This document shows, piece by piece, positions 17,529-26,801 of a stretch of DNA of 49,768 nucleotides (positions within the stretch are counted from its first letter, which is position 1; each line of letters opens with the position of its first letter). This stretch comes from Herpetosiphonaceae bacterium (lineage in GTDB: Bacteria > Chloroflexota > Chloroflexia > Chloroflexales > Herpetosiphonaceae). The notes under the pieces are model-generated. The model worked only from the letters and a program-made list of their open reading frames with translations. It did no database searches and was not told the origin of the DNA. The stretch covers positions 1-49,768 of the forward strand of contig JABXJS010000112.1 in the NCBI GenBank assembly GCA_013538855.1, read 5' to 3'. The position numbers were made by a program, and so were the translations under genes.

Positions 17529-18750
17529 GCCGAAGTGGTGGGTGATCGCTGCCCACGAGTTTGCAATTAACGTGCGGCGCAAGGCGTTTATTTGGATGAC
17601 GCTGGGCTTGCCGGTGTTGCTGCTGGCAGGCTTCGGCCTAATCGTCTTCTTCATTAGTCGCGGCGAAACGGTGACAGGCATCGGCTATATCGATCAGAGC
17701 GGCATCGCCAGCAGCCAGCCCGACCGCGTGGTCATCACCGATACGCTCCAGCCCGATGTGCCGCTGCTGCGTGTTGCCGATGAGTCCGCCGCCCGCGCCA
17801 TGATCGAGGCCGACACGCTCGATGGCTATGTGGTTATTCCTGCTGACTATCTGCAGACAGGCGCGATCAAGGCCTATGCTCCCGATGGTCAGCTCGCCGA
17901 CTTGGCCCAGAGCGCTATCGGCAAGTTTATTGAGCGCAGCTTGGCCAGCGGCAGCGATCCGCTGGTGAACAAGCGCCTGCAGGAGCCAGTCGCTGAGTTG
18001 CTGCAGCGCAACCTGCAAAATAACCGCGAGGTCAACGAAGGTCAAGGCTTTTTGCTGTTCTTTGTGCCCTATCTGTTCGGGTTTTTCCTTGTGCTGTCGG
18101 TGATGTTCTCCGGATCATACCTGATGACGGCCGTGGTCGAGGAAAAAGAGAACCGGATCATGGAGATCTTGGCCACCTCGGTGCGGCCGTTCTCATTGAT
18201 GGCGGGCAAGATCATCGGCCTTGGCATGGTCGGCATTGTACAGATCGCCGCGTGGTCGGCAAGCGTGGTCGCGATTTTCTTTGTGGCCCGCGCTCTGTTT
18301 GAGCCGCTGCAGACGCTGAGTCTGCCGCTCGATGTGCTGCTGCTGGCTGGCCTCTATTTTATTCCGATCTACTTGCTGGTCGCGGCGGCGCTTGGCTCTG
18401 TCGGCGCGGCGGTGACAGCAGTGCAGGAGGGCCAGCAGCTCTCTGGCGTGGTGAGTCTGTTGCTGTTTTTGCCGGTGTGGCTGCTGACATTGATCATCGA
18501 GAATCCCAATGGACCGCTGGCGGTGCTGGTGAGCCTGGCACCGTTTACCGCGCCGATATCGATGCTGCAGCGTGTAGCGATCACCGCTGTACCGCTCTGG
18601 CAGGTGGTGGCATCACTCGCCATCCAGTGCTTGGCGGCGCTGGGCATGGTCTGGATCGCTGGGCGGGTGCTGCGGATTGGAATGCTGCGCTATGGCAAGC
18701 GCTTGTCGCTGCGTGATTTTTCGGCAGCTGTGCGGGGTGAACGATCATGA
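17521..18750 (+). CDS. ABC transporter permease 1 (NatB-like, ABC2 family)
   Basis: 409 residues from MNKPKWWVIA, overlapping the ATPase stop by eight bases. One helix near the N terminus, a large extracytoplasmic domain of about 150 residues, then about five helices, with the VVEEKENRIMEILATSV segment typical of ABC2/NatB permeases. It probably pairs with the next gene to form a heterodimeric exporter, since the two proteins share topology and the EEKENR motif. Confidence 0.93.
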   Translation: MNKPKWWVIAAHEFAINVRRKAFIWMTLGLPVLLLAGFGLIVFFISRGETVTGIGYIDQSGIASSQPDRVVITDTLQPDVPLLRVADESAARAMIEADTLDGYVVIPADYLQTGAIKAYAPDGQLADLAQSAIGKFIERSLASGSDPLVNKRLQEPVAELLQRNLQNNREVNEGQGFLLFFVPYLFGFFLVLSVMFSGSYLMTAVVEEKENRIMEILATSVRPFSLMAGKIIGLGMVGIVQIAAWSASVVAIFFVARALFEPLQTLSLPLDVLLLAGLYFIPIYLLVAAALGSVGAAVTAVQEGQQLSGVVSLLLFLPVWLLTLIIENPNGPLAVLVSLAPFTAPISMLQRVAITAVPLWQVVASLAIQCLAALGMVWIAGRVLRIGMLRYGKRLSLRDFSAAVRGERS

Positions 18751-20024
18751 TGAAGGTTTTAACAATTGCCCGAACGGAGTTTTTGAAGCATCTGCGCAAG
18801 CCCTCGTTTTGGTTTGTGCTCGTGCTTATTCCTGCCGTGATGGGCTTTATGAGCTTGAGCAATGGCTCAGGCTCCGGTAACTCTAGCGATAGCGGTATTC
18901 CTGGCATTGCCTTGCCTGAGCAGACGCTGGCGAAGTTTCAGTCCGGCGAGCCTGTGATCAACTTTATCGATCAAAGCGGCCTGGTCCCAAGCGTGCCCGC
19001 TGCACTGCCTGCCGAAACAGCCGCCCTATTTCAGCGCTACGACTCGGAGCCAGTGGCGCAGGCCGCGCTCGACAGCGCGGCGATCGATAGCTACTATGTG
19101 ATACCAGCCGACTATCTTGAGTCGGGGGATATTGTGCGCTACAGCCGTGATTTTGATCCGTTCGGCGGCGCACTCGAGGGTGATCTCATGCAGCTGCTGC
19201 TCACCACGAGCTTGCTGCCTGATCCTAGCCCGGAGGTTGCGCGTGCCTTGCTCCAGCCAACAGCGGGCATGACCATCGAGCCGCTCGAATCCAACGGCCA
19301 AGCAGCGGTCAAAAGCAGCGATGAGCGTATGAGTTCGGTGTTTCAGCTGGGCATGATGTTTACCATGCTGCTCTACGGCTCGATCTTCATCTCGGCGAGC
19401 TGGCTGCTCCAGGCGCTGATCGAAGAAAAAGAAAACCGCGTGATTGAGGTGGTGCTGTCCTCGGTCACATCGCAGCAGCTGCTGGCTGGCAAGATCATCG
19501 GTCTGGGTTTGCTGGGCCTGCTGGAGCTCGTGATCTGGGGTGCGGCTGCATCGGTGTTTCTTGGCGGCAAGCTAAGCTTCTTGCCCTCGCTGAAGGACAT
19601 TGATCTGGCACCTACGGTGTGGGTGCTGGTGGCGGTGTGCTTCGCCTGCGGCTATGCGATCTACGGCTCGCTGATGGCTGGGATTGGCGCGCTGGCCAAT
19701 ACGATGCGCGAAAGCTCGCAGCTCTCGATCGTGATGGCCGTTCCGGTGATGCTGCCGCTGTTCTTTATGTCGGTGATTGTGACGCAGCCAAATGGGGTGC
19801 TCTCGACGGTGCTAAGCATCGTGCCATTTACCGCGCCGATTGTGCTGGTGGTGCGGGCCGCGATTGGTTCGCTGCCGCTCTGGCTGCTCGGCACGTCGCT
19901 GCTGTTGATGGTGGGAACGGTGCTGGGGATGCAGTGGCTCGCCGCGCGTATGTTCCGCTCGCAGAATCTCCTCGGCGATCTGCAGCCGTCGTGGAAGAGT
20001 CTTGGGCGCGCGCTGCGCGGCTAG
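18747..20024 (+). CDS. ABC transporter permease 2 (NatB-like, ABC2 family)
   Basis: 425 residues beginning MMKVLTIARTEFLKHLRK, joined to permease 1 by an ATGA overlap. Same layout as permease 1: N-terminal helix, extracytoplasmic domain, EEKENRVIEVVLSSV motif, then several helices. The two are evidently paralogues from an old duplication. The three-gene unit ends in a hairpin. Confidence 0.93.
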   Translation: MMKVLTIARTEFLKHLRKPSFWFVLVLIPAVMGFMSLSNGSGSGNSSDSGIPGIALPEQTLAKFQSGEPVINFIDQSGLVPSVPAALPAETAALFQRYDSEPVAQAALDSAAIDSYYVIPADYLESGDIVRYSRDFDPFGGALEGDLMQLLLTTSLLPDPSPEVARALLQPTAGMTIEPLESNGQAAVKSSDERMSSVFQLGMMFTMLLYGSIFISASWLLQALIEEKENRVIEVVLSSVTSQQLLAGKIIGLGLLGLLELVIWGAAASVFLGGKLSFLPSLKDIDLAPTVWVLVAVCFACGYAIYGSLMAGIGALANTMRESSQLSIVMAVPVMLPLFFMSVIVTQPNGVLSTVLSIVPFTAPIVLVVRAAIGSLPLWLLGTSLLLMVGTVLGMQWLAARMFRSQNLLGDLQPSWKSLGRALRG

Positions 20025-20052
20025 ACAGACTGCACGTTTATGATGAAGGGAG

Positions 20053-20092
20053 ACAGCGGCCCTGCTGGCATATGCCGGGGGCCGCTGCTGTT
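20053..20092. terminator. Bidirectional terminator between convergent genes
   Basis: ACAGCGGCCC (from 20053) pairs with GGGCCGCTG-GT-type sequence (20078-20090), with an inner GGCATATGCC palindrome as loop, and is followed by TTTAAT. It lies between the ABC operon and the convergent minus-strand gene at 20092. Confidence 0.65.
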
Positions 20093-20706
20093 TAATCTTC
20101 CTCGGCGGCGGCGCGATTACGCTCGTCGCGCAGCAGGCGCACAAGGTTGTCGGGGTCGTCAATGGCGTGCAAAATTGCTGCGATGATCACCGTATCGGTT
20201 GGGTCGAGGTCGGCCAGCAGGCGCTCGCGCTGTGTAGAGCCAGCGAGGATCAGGCGGATGCGCTGGGCCAGCGTCTGCCACTCATCCTGCTGCTCGAGCT
20301 GCGGCAAGAAGCCGTCGATGTCTTGGCGCGCTTGGTTGATGTCCAGCGCCGCTGCTGCTACGGTGAGGATCACTGGCCGCCAGCTGGCGATAACCTGGGC
20401 GATGCGATCCGCCTCGGGGTCTGGCGCGTAGTGCTCGATGGCGTCCAGTGTGGCACTGATAATCGCAGCGCTGTTGCTGTCGAGGCCGCTGGTTAGCGCT
20501 GCGCGATCACGCTCGCCGGCCCAGATACGCTGGACAGCGGCGCTGATGTGCCAGCCATTGTTATCGAGCTGCGGCAGCAGATACTCGATCTCGGCACGGC
20601 GCGTGGTGTCGCCGTTGGCGATGGCTGCAATCACGCTGATCAGCGGCGCAAAGTGCGCCACAGCATCGTGGGCAGCGCGGGGAAAGAGTGGGTGGAGTTC
20701 GGGCAT
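20092..20706 (-). CDS. Hypothetical protein with a tandemly duplicated domain
   Basis: 204 residues from MPELHPLFPR, chosen because AAGGA lies upstream; the frame extends six codons further. No membrane segment or signal. Two similar halves are seen: 'LISVIAAIANGD...LLPQLDNN...RIWAG...LDSNSAAIISATLDAIE' (about 20-95) and 'VILTVAAAALDI...FLPQLEQQ...LILAG...LDPTDTVIIAAILHAID' (about 110-185). Both are helical and share LPQL, LAG and IIxAxLxAI. I do not recognise the family and assign no function. It ends in the convergent terminator. Confidence 0.8.
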   Translation of the reverse strand: MPELHPLFPRAAHDAVAHFAPLISVIAAIANGDTTRRAEIEYLLPQLDNNGWHISAAVQRIWAGERDRAALTSGLDSNSAAIISATLDAIEHYAPDPEADRIAQVIASWRPVILTVAAAALDINQARQDIDGFLPQLEQQDEWQTLAQRIRLILAGSTQRERLLADLDPTDTVIIAAILHAIDDPDNLVRLLRDERNRAAAEED

Positions 20707-20769
20707 AGCTGTTCCTTCCTGCAAGCAAATGCTGCGCTCATGCTACCATGGCCGACAGGCTTTGCCGAC

Positions 20770-20808
20770 AAAAAAAAGCCCCGGACTCCGTCGTTGGAGT
20801 CCGGGGCT
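20770..20808 (-). terminator. Intrinsic terminator of the CBM48 gene
   Basis: On the minus strand a perfect 13-bp stem (20796-20808 with 20777-20789) is followed directly by eight T. The T-run makes this one of the clearest terminators in the window. Confidence 0.93.
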
Positions 20809-20818
20809 ATAATCTAGC

Positions 20819-21106
20819 TTAGGTGCGCACGACTGAATCATCGCCACCAAGCGCGTTAGGCACGTAGTAATCGGCATTCCAATCATTCATCCAAACGTGC
20901 CCATCGGCCAAGTAGCGGTACTGGTACTCGCGTCCGCGCGGTAGATCAAGGGTAATAGTCCAGCCATCGGTAGTTTTGTTGAGGGGAGTAGCGGTTTCAT
21001 TCCAGCCATTAAATTCGCCAACTACCGTAACGGTGCTGGCCTTAATGATCGCTGGGATAGAGAAGGTAACCGTAGTGGTGGCTCCCAATTTCTGCTTTCG
21101 TAACAT
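20819..21106 (-). CDS. Small standalone glycogen-binding (CBM48/AMPK-beta type) protein
   Basis: 95 residues from MLRKQKLGATTTVTF with AAAGGAG upstream. A longer frame from TTG 21184 is rejected because the promoter lies inside it. Residues 13-85 fit the early-set CBM48 fold: 'VTVVGEFNGWNETATPL' and 'GREYQYRYLADGHVWMNDWNADY' hold the conserved Trp and Tyr residues. In this family such domains bind glycogen or starch and are usually attached to branching enzymes or AMPK subunits. Here the domain is nearly the whole protein, so it may act as an adaptor or glycogen sensor. Confidence 0.88.
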   Translation of the reverse strand: MLRKQKLGATTTVTFSIPAIIKASTVTVVGEFNGWNETATPLNKTTDGWTITLDLPRGREYQYRYLADGHVWMNDWNADYYVPNALGGDDSVVRT

Positions 21107-21155
21107 TCTACGCACTCCTTTGTGCACAACGCCTTTGTTGTTCACTCTATCAAAA

Positions 21156-21184
21156 ATCGTACCGATAAAACGCCGTATCGTCAA
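21156..21184 (-). promoter_or_regulatory. Promoter of the CBM48 gene
   Basis: On the minus strand TTGACG (21179-21184), exactly 17 bases, and TACGAT (21156-21161), about 50 bases before ATG 21106. It lies in the region shared with the divergent ribD gene. No FMN riboswitch was seen before ribD. Confidence 0.65.
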
Positions 21185-21213
21185 GGGTTTTTAGTCATGT
21201 TTACGGAGGAACC

Positions 21214-22323
21214 ATGGAGGTTAAGCTGCATCCGGCGATGCAGGCGGCGCTGGCTGCGGCCGATCAGGCGCTCGGCCGCACCAGCCCCAATCCGCCTGTT
21301 GGCGCGGCTGTGTGGGCGGCAGATACGCTCATTAGCACGGGCTGGACACAGCCGCCAGGTGGGCCACACGCCGAGGTGGTGGCGCTGCAGACAGCTGGTT
21401 CACGTGCGCGCGGGGCCGAGCTGTATGTCACGCTAGAGCCATGTACAATTTGGGGCCGCACGCCGCCATGCACCGACGCAATTGTTGCCGCTGGCATCCG
21501 GCGCGTGGTGATTGCTAGCCGTGATCCTAACCCGCGCTTTGAGCGCGATGCGGCTAGTGTGCTGCAGGCGGCTGGCATCGAGGTGGCCTTCGATCCCGCC
21601 GCGCAGCCACACGCCGAAGTGCAGACCGAGGCGTTTCGCCGCTGGATCACCACCAAGCGGCCTTTCGTGAGCGTTAAGTACGCCATGACCCTGGACGGCA
21701 AGATCGCCACCTATACCGGCGACTCACGCTGGATCACCAGCCCGCCTGCGCGACAGCGCGTCCATGCGTGGCGCGACCAGGTCGATGCGATCCTGGTTGG
21801 CGTGGGTACGCTGCTGGCCGATGATCCACTGCTGACCACACGGATCGATCAGCACTGGCGGCCGGTGCGCCATCCGCTGCGCGTGATCGTTGATGCCCAT
21901 GGTCGCACCCCGGCGAGCGCGGCCATGCTCCAGCCAGCTGTGCCTGGCACCACCGTGATCGCAACGACGGCGGCGGCTACGCCAGTATGGCGTGCCAGCA
22001 TCGCCAATGCTGAGATCATCGAGTTGCCTGCCAATCCCGCTGGTCAGGTGGAGCTTGGCGCGCTGTTGGATTGGCTCGGTCAGCATGACATAACATCGCT
22101 CATGGTTGAGGGTGGCGGCACCATCATCGCCAGCTTTCTGGCGGCTGGGCTGATCGATAAGCTGCTGGTGTGGATCGCGCCGAAGCTCATTGGCGGAGCC
22201 AGCGCGCCGACGCCAGTTGGTGGGCCTGGCATTGCGCTGATGCAGCAGGCGCACACCTTCACCTGGCAGCAGATCGAAACCATCGGCCCAGATTTGCTCG
22301 CCGTGGCCTATCCCGTCCGGTGA
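21214..22323 (+). CDS. ribD: Bifunctional riboflavin deaminase/reductase
   Basis: 369 residues, ATG preceded by GGAGGAACC. The deaminase half has the zinc site HAE (52-54), Cys77 and Cys86 (EPCTIWGRTPPC); the reductase half begins near 148 with the 'PFVSVKYAMTLDGKIAT' segment and ends with the VEGGG and 'GPDLLAVAYP' parts. It converts the product of GTP cyclohydrolase II to 5-amino-6-ribitylamino-uracil phosphate. First gene of the riboflavin operon; ordinary length. Confidence 0.96.
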   Translation: MEVKLHPAMQAALAAADQALGRTSPNPPVGAAVWAADTLISTGWTQPPGGPHAEVVALQTAGSRARGAELYVTLEPCTIWGRTPPCTDAIVAAGIRRVVIASRDPNPRFERDAASVLQAAGIEVAFDPAAQPHAEVQTEAFRRWITTKRPFVSVKYAMTLDGKIATYTGDSRWITSPPARQRVHAWRDQVDAILVGVGTLLADDPLLTTRIDQHWRPVRHPLRVIVDAHGRTPASAAMLQPAVPGTTVIATTAAATPVWRASIANAEIIELPANPAGQVELGALLDWLGQHDITSLMVEGGGTIIASFLAAGLIDKLLVWIAPKLIGGASAPTPVGGPGIALMQQAHTFTWQQIETIGPDLLAVAYPVR

Positions 22324-22388
22324 TACAATAAAATCAGGTTTTTGTGCAGATTGCTGTCACCATCAGGATTTTTAAACAGGGAGCACGC

Positions 22389-22994
22389 ATGTTTACGGGA
22401 ATTGTGGAAGAAATTGGCTCAGTGCGCGAAGCGCTGACCGGACGCGAGCGCGATAACGAGCTTGTGATCGCGTGCTCGACGGTGCTTGGCGATGTGCGGC
22501 TTGGCGACAGCATCGCGGTCAGCGGCGTCTGTCTGACAGTAACCGCCTGGGGTGAGGATTGGTTTCGGGTCGGGCTGGCCCCCGAGACACTGCGGCGCAC
22601 CACGCTCGGCCAGCTGCGCGCTGGCGATCCGGTCAATCTAGAGCGTGCAGTGGCGGCGGGGCAGCGCATGGGCGGCCACTATGTTCAGGGCCATGTCGAT
22701 GCGACAGGCACAATTGTCGCTATTGGCCGCGAAGGTGAGTCGAAGATTATTACGATCGAGGCTCCACAGGCGCTGATGCCGTATATTGTTGAGAAAGGCT
22801 TTATCGCTGTCGATGGCACAAGCCTGACGATCACCGCCACCACCGCGCACACCTTCAGCCTGGCCATCATCGCGCATACGCAGGAGTGGGCGATTATTGG
22901 CCGTCAAACGGTCGGCGATCAGGTTAATCTGGAGGTCGATATTCTGGCGAAGTACGTTGAGAATATTCTGCTGCGGCGCGAGCAGACGGTCTAG
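22389..22994 (+). CDS. ribE: Riboflavin synthase alpha chain
   Basis: 201 residues starting MFTGIVEEIGSV, the hallmark N terminus, with AGGGAG upstream; the longer frame to 22344 lacks support. Two lumazine-binding repeats are seen, the second with MGGHYVQGHVDATG and a late 'VNLEVDILAKYVE'. It dismutates two lumazines into riboflavin and the pyrimidine. Called ribE here (ribC in E. coli naming). Confidence 0.95.
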   Translation: MFTGIVEEIGSVREALTGRERDNELVIACSTVLGDVRLGDSIAVSGVCLTVTAWGEDWFRVGLAPETLRRTTLGQLRAGDPVNLERAVAAGQRMGGHYVQGHVDATGTIVAIGREGESKIITIEAPQALMPYIVEKGFIAVDGTSLTITATTAHTFSLAIIAHTQEWAIIGRQTVGDQVNLEVDILAKYVENILLRREQTV

Positions 22995-22996
22995 CG

Positions 22997-23749
22997 ATGT
23001 ATAGCGCCTATGCCCGCTACTACGATGCCGGCCAGCTGCACTTCAGCGTGCTCATGTACACCTATTTGGCCGATATTCTCGATCAGCATGCGCCATGCGA
23101 GCAGCCTGGACGCTGGGTTGATCTCGCCTGTGGCACAGGGACGCTGGCGCTGATGCTGGCCGACGATGGCTGGGATGTGCTGGGCATCGATGCGGCGACA
23201 GCGATGCTGCAGGAGGCACAGCGTAAGGCCCGCCGCAGTGCTGGTCTGCAGCGCTCAGTGCGCTTTCGGCGCGCCGATATGCGCGACTGGCAAGTTGACA
23301 CGCCGGTGGATGTGGTCTCGTGCTGCTTCGATAGCCTGAACTACTTGCTCGACCTAGCCGATATCGAGGCAACGTTTCGCGCCGTGCATGCGGCGCTGCG
23401 GCCACAGGGGCTGTGGCTGTTCGATATGAACACACCATATTTCTTAGAAACAGTCTGGCAGCCGGTTGAGGTCGAGGAGCGTGCAGGCTATGCGCATGTG
23501 ATGCGCTCCGATTTCGATGCCGAGCGCTGCATCTCGTGGCTTACACTGATTGGCTTTTCGCGCCGCGCCGACGGCCTGTATGCTCGCTTTGAAGAGCAAC
23601 ATGCCGAGCGCGGCTATTCCGCTGCGACTGTGCAGCACGCTTTAGAGGCAGTCGGCTTCAGCATTGAGGCCTGCTACGACTGCTTTGTGCTGAGCGAGCC
23701 AGTGCCCGAGAGCCACCGCTGGTTCTGGGTGGCGCGCAAAGCACCTTAA
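22997..23749 (+). CDS. Class I SAM-dependent methyltransferase inside the riboflavin operon
   Basis: 250 residues from [10 protein letters not shown], starting two bases after ribE. Motif [16 protein letters not shown] (about 42-56), acidic motif II '[15 protein letters not shown]', and '[12 protein letters not shown]' (binding of adenine) are clear; it resembles the Methyltransf_25/UbiE-like group used on small molecules. Not a known step of riboflavin synthesis. Its close spacing on both sides says it is co-transcribed with rib genes. Substrate unknown. Confidence 0.9.
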   Translation: MYSAYARYYDAGQLHFSVLMYTYLADILDQHAPCEQPGRWVDLACGTGTLALMLADDGWDVLGIDAATAMLQEAQRKARRSAGLQRSVRFRRADMRDWQVDTPVDVVSCCFDSLNYLLDLADIEATFRAVHAALRPQGLWLFDMNTPYFLETVWQPVEVEERAGYAHVMRSDFDAERCISWLTLIGFSRRADGLYARFEEQHAERGYSAATVQHALEAVGFSIEACYDCFVLSEPVPESHRWFWVARKAP

Positions 23750-23769
23750 TTCTCACGCAGGAGTTAATA

Positions 23770-24978
23770 ATGACCCTAGCAACAGTTGAAGCTGCCATTG
23801 CGGACTACGCCGCTGGCAAGATGGTGATCATCGTTGATGATGAGGATCGTGAAAACGAGGGCGATCTGGCCTGTGCGGCGCAGTTTGTGACGCCGCAGTC
23901 GATCAACTTCATGGCCAAGGAAGGCCGTGGCTTGATTTGCCTCGCGATCACCGGCGATCGGCTCGACGAGCTGGAGATCCCGATGATGGTCGGCTCGAAT
24001 AACTCGAAGTTTGGCACCAACTTCACCGTGTCGATCGAGGCTGCTCACGGTGTGACCACCGGCATCTCGGCCCATGATCGCGCCCATACGATTCAGACCG
24101 TGCTCAATCCTTCATCGACGCCCGATGATATTGCGCGGCCTGGCCACGTCTTCCCACTGCGCGCTGTCGAGGGCGGCGTGCTGCGGCGCGCTGGTCAGAC
24201 CGAGGCCTCGGTTGATCTGGCGCGGCTGGCGGGCCTGTACCCAGCCGGCGTGATCTGCGAGATTATGAACGATGATGGCACCATGGCGCGCATGCCGCAG
24301 CTAGAGGAGTTTGCCGCCAAGCATGACTTAAAGATCATCAGCGTTGCCCAGCTGATCGCCTATCGTCGCCAGCGTGAGTCGTTGGTGCGACGCACGGCAG
24401 AGGCGCGCCTGCCCACGCGCTACGGCGAGTTCAAGATTGTGGCCTACGATACCGATCTGGAGCCAAACGAGGCGGTTGCGCTCGTGATGGGCGACATCAG
24501 CACCGCCGACCCTGTGCTTGTGCGCGTACACTCCGAGTGCCTCACCGGCGATGCCTTCGGCTCGCTGCGCTGCGACTGTGGACCACAGCTCGACCACGCC
24601 ATGCATCTGATTGCCGAGGAGGGTCGCGGCGTGCTGCTCTATCTGCGTCAGGAGGGCCGCGGCATCGGGCTGACCAACAAGGTGCGCGCGTACATGCTGC
24701 AGGATGAGGGCCTGGATACGATCGAGGCCAACGAGAAGCTGGGCTTCCCGGCTGACCTGCGCGACTACGGCGTGGGCGCGCAGATCCTCGCCGATCTTGG
24801 CCTGCGCAAGCTGCGCCTGCTGACCAATAATCCCAAGAAGATTATTGGCTTCGATGGCCACGGCCTTGAGGTCGTCGAGCAGCTGCCGCTCAATACGCCA
24901 TCTAACCCCGAGAATCGCGAGTATCTGCGCACAAAGCGCGAGCGCATGGGACACACCTTGTTGTTGGAGAACGAATAG
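23770..24978 (+). CDS. ribBA: Bifunctional DHBP synthase / GTP cyclohydrolase II
   Basis: 402 residues. The N half (to about 200) carries the DHBP synthase motif [11 protein letters not shown] and '[30 protein letters not shown]'. The C half is GTP cyclohydrolase II with '[18 protein letters not shown]' (zinc Cys residues near 257 and 268-270) and '[13 protein letters not shown]'. Both halves look complete, so the enzyme supplies both branches of riboflavin synthesis. It starts 20 bases after the methyltransferase and abuts ribH. Confidence 0.96.
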   Translation: MTLATVEAAIADYAAGKMVIIVDDEDRENEGDLACAAQFVTPQSINFMAKEGRGLICLAITGDRLDELEIPMMVGSNNSKFGTNFTVSIEAAHGVTTGISAHDRAHTIQTVLNPSSTPDDIARPGHVFPLRAVEGGVLRRAGQTEASVDLARLAGLYPAGVICEIMNDDGTMARMPQLEEFAAKHDLKIISVAQLIAYRRQRESLVRRTAEARLPTRYGEFKIVAYDTDLEPNEAVALVMGDISTADPVLVRVHSECLTGDAFGSLRCDCGPQLDHAMHLIAEEGRGVLLYLRQEGRGIGLTNKVRAYMLQDEGLDTIEANEKLGFPADLRDYGVGAQILADLGLRKLRLLTNNPKKIIGFDGHGLEVVEQLPLNTPSNPENREYLRTKRERMGHTLLLENE

Positions 24979-25446
24979 ATGCAGACCTACGAAGGCAACT
25001 TGATCGGCACCGATCTACGCATCGGCATTGTCGTGGCGCGCTGGAACGAGTTCATCGGCGGCAATCTGCTGGCAGGCGCGCTTGATACCCTGCGCCGCCA
25101 CGGCGTAAATGAGGCCAATGTCGATGTGGCCTGGTGTCCTGGCTCGTTTGAGATACCGCTTGTCGCGCAGCAGATGGCCGCCAGCGGTCGCTACGATGCG
25201 GTCATCACGCTTGGAGCTGTCATTCGTGGTGCAACCTCGCACTACGATATTGTGGCCAACGGCGTCGCCAGCGGCGTGGCCCATGCGATGCAGACCACCG
25301 GCGTGCCGATCTTGCTCGGTGTCCTGACCACCGACACCATCGAGCAGGCGATCGAGCGCGCGGGCACCAAGGCTGGCAACAAAGGCTCCGAGTGCGCCGT
25401 CGCCGCGATCGAGATGGTTAATCTGCTGCGGCAGATCAAGGGCTAG
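24979..25446 (+). CDS. ribH: 6,7-dimethyl-8-ribityllumazine synthase
   Basis: 155 residues beginning one base after ribBA. Conserved parts: 'ARWNEFI', 'CPGSFEIPL', '[16 protein letters not shown]' and the late '[14 protein letters not shown]' . It joins ribitylaminouracil with dihydroxybutanone phosphate, forming an icosahedral or pentameric shell in the family. Last gene of the operon, followed by a hairpin. Confidence 0.96.
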   Translation: MQTYEGNLIGTDLRIGIVVARWNEFIGGNLLAGALDTLRRHGVNEANVDVAWCPGSFEIPLVAQQMAASGRYDAVITLGAVIRGATSHYDIVANGVASGVAHAMQTTGVPILLGVLTTDTIEQAIERAGTKAGNKGSECAVAAIEMVNLLRQIKG

Positions 25447-25463
25447 CGCTCCTACCCGTCCTG

Positions 25464-25499
25464 AGCCAGGTGCTGCCACAGTGCAGGGCCTGGCTTTTG
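25464..25499 (+). terminator. Terminator of the riboflavin operon
   Basis: AGCCAGG (25464-25470) and an inner CTGC pair with GCAG and CCTGGCT (25489-25495), followed by TTTTG, 18 bases after the ribH stop. Confidence 0.7.
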
Positions 25500-25522
25500 C
25501 CATGTATCAAAGCGCGGTAGTG

Positions 25523-25528
25523 TATAAT
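25523..25528 (+). promoter_or_regulatory. Possible -10 box before fabF
   Basis: TATAAT 32 bases before the fabF start, just after the riboflavin terminator. No convincing -35 box at 16-18 bases. Confidence 0.35.
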
Positions 25529-25559
25529 TGAATCTACACTACTAGCCAGGAGGTTATCT

Positions 25560-26801
25560 ATGAAGCCACGGGTCGTTGTCACTGGGATGGGGGCTGTCAG
25601 TCCCTTAGGGCTGGATGTTCCATCGCTGTGGCAAGGGATCGTTGAGGCCCGCTCAGCAGTTGGGCGGATCACGCAATTTGATCCAACAGAGTTTTCGTGT
25701 CAGATTGCTGCTGAGGTTAAGGATTTCGATCCAACCAACTATATGGATCGCAAGGAGGCGCGGCGCAACTCGCGCTTTGTCCAGTTCGCCGTCGCGGCCA
25801 CCAAAGAGGCGCTGCGCTCGGCCGACTTCACGATCACCGATGCGAACGCCGACGACGTTGGTGTGATTATTGGCTCAGGCATCGGTGGCATGGAGAACTT
25901 CTCCTCACAGTTTCGCGTGATGGAGAGCAAAGGCCCCGACCGCGTCAGCCCGTTTCTGATCCCGATGATGATCGTCGATATGGCTGGTGGCTTTGTCGCT
26001 ATCGAGATCGGGGCGCGTGGCCCCAACTTCTGCCCGGTGTCGGCCTGTGCTACGGCGGGCAATGCGATCGGCGAGGCGATGCATATCATCCAGCGCGGTG
26101 AGGCGAAAGTAATCCTGGCTGGCGGAACAGAGGCGGCGATTACTGAGATCGGCATTGCTGCGTTTGGTAGCGCGCGCGCGCTATCAACCCGCAACGATGA
26201 TCCGGCCACCGCCTCGCGCCCCTTCGATGCAGATCGCGATGGATTTGTGATGGGCGAGGGCGCTGGCGTGCTGGTGCTCGAAGACTATGAGCACGCCGTT
26301 GCCCGTGGCGCGACGATCTTGGCCGAGCTGGTGGGCTATGGCGTTAGCACCGACGCCTATCACGTGACGATGCCAGCCGAGGGCGGCGTTGGCGCGGTCA
26401 AGGCGATGCGCATGGCCTTGCGTATGGCCACTATGCAGCCTCACGAGCTACACTACCTCAACGCTCACGGCACCTCAACGCCGGTCAACGATCGCACCGA
26501 GACCCAGGCGATCAAAACCGTGTTTGGCGACTATGCGCCGCAGCTGGCGATTAGCTCAACGAAGTCGCAGTTTGGCCATACGCTTGGCGCTGGTGGCGCA
26601 CTTGAGGCGATTGTGTGTATCAAGGCCATGCAAGAGGGCCTGATTCCTGCGACGATCAACTACACCACGCCAGACCCAGAGTGCGACCTCAACTACACGC
26701 CTAACACGCCGCAGCCAGCCACGCTGACATCGGCGATGAGCAACTCCTTTGGTTTCGGTGGGCATAACGTGAGTCTTTTATTCCGACGGTTCGAGGACTG
26801 A
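25560..26801 (+). CDS. fabF: Beta-ketoacyl-ACP synthase II
   Basis: 413 residues; AGGAGG before the ATG. Thiolase fold with nucleophile Cys163 (CPVSACATAG), His303 (NAHGTSTPVNDRTE), Lys335 and His340 (KSQFGHTLGAGG), the full KAS II set. It elongates acyl-ACP in fatty acid synthesis. Its stop shares one base with the rnc start (TGATG), so these are coupled. The fabF-rnc pairing is also known in other bacteria. Confidence 0.96.
   Translation: MKPRVVVTGMGAVSPLGLDVPSLWQGIVEARSAVGRITQFDPTEFSCQIAAEVKDFDPTNYMDRKEARRNSRFVQFAVAATKEALRSADFTITDANADDVGVIIGSGIGGMENFSSQFRVMESKGPDRVSPFLIPMMIVDMAGGFVAIEIGARGPNFCPVSACATAGNAIGEAMHIIQRGEAKVILAGGTEAAITEIGIAAFGSARALSTRNDDPATASRPFDADRDGFVMGEGAGVLVLEDYEHAVARGATILAELVGYGVSTDAYHVTMPAEGGVGAVKAMRMALRMATMQPHELHYLNAHGTSTPVNDRTETQAIKTVFGDYAPQLAISSTKSQFGHTLGAGGALEAIVCIKAMQEGLIPATINYTTPDPECDLNYTPNTPQPATLTSAMSNSFGFGGHNVSLLFRRFED

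Noticed and set aside
21107-21213. FMN riboswitch before ribD
   Set aside because: No RFN-type conserved motifs (AGGGT and GGGTGAAATT-type segments) were seen in the 107-base divergent region.
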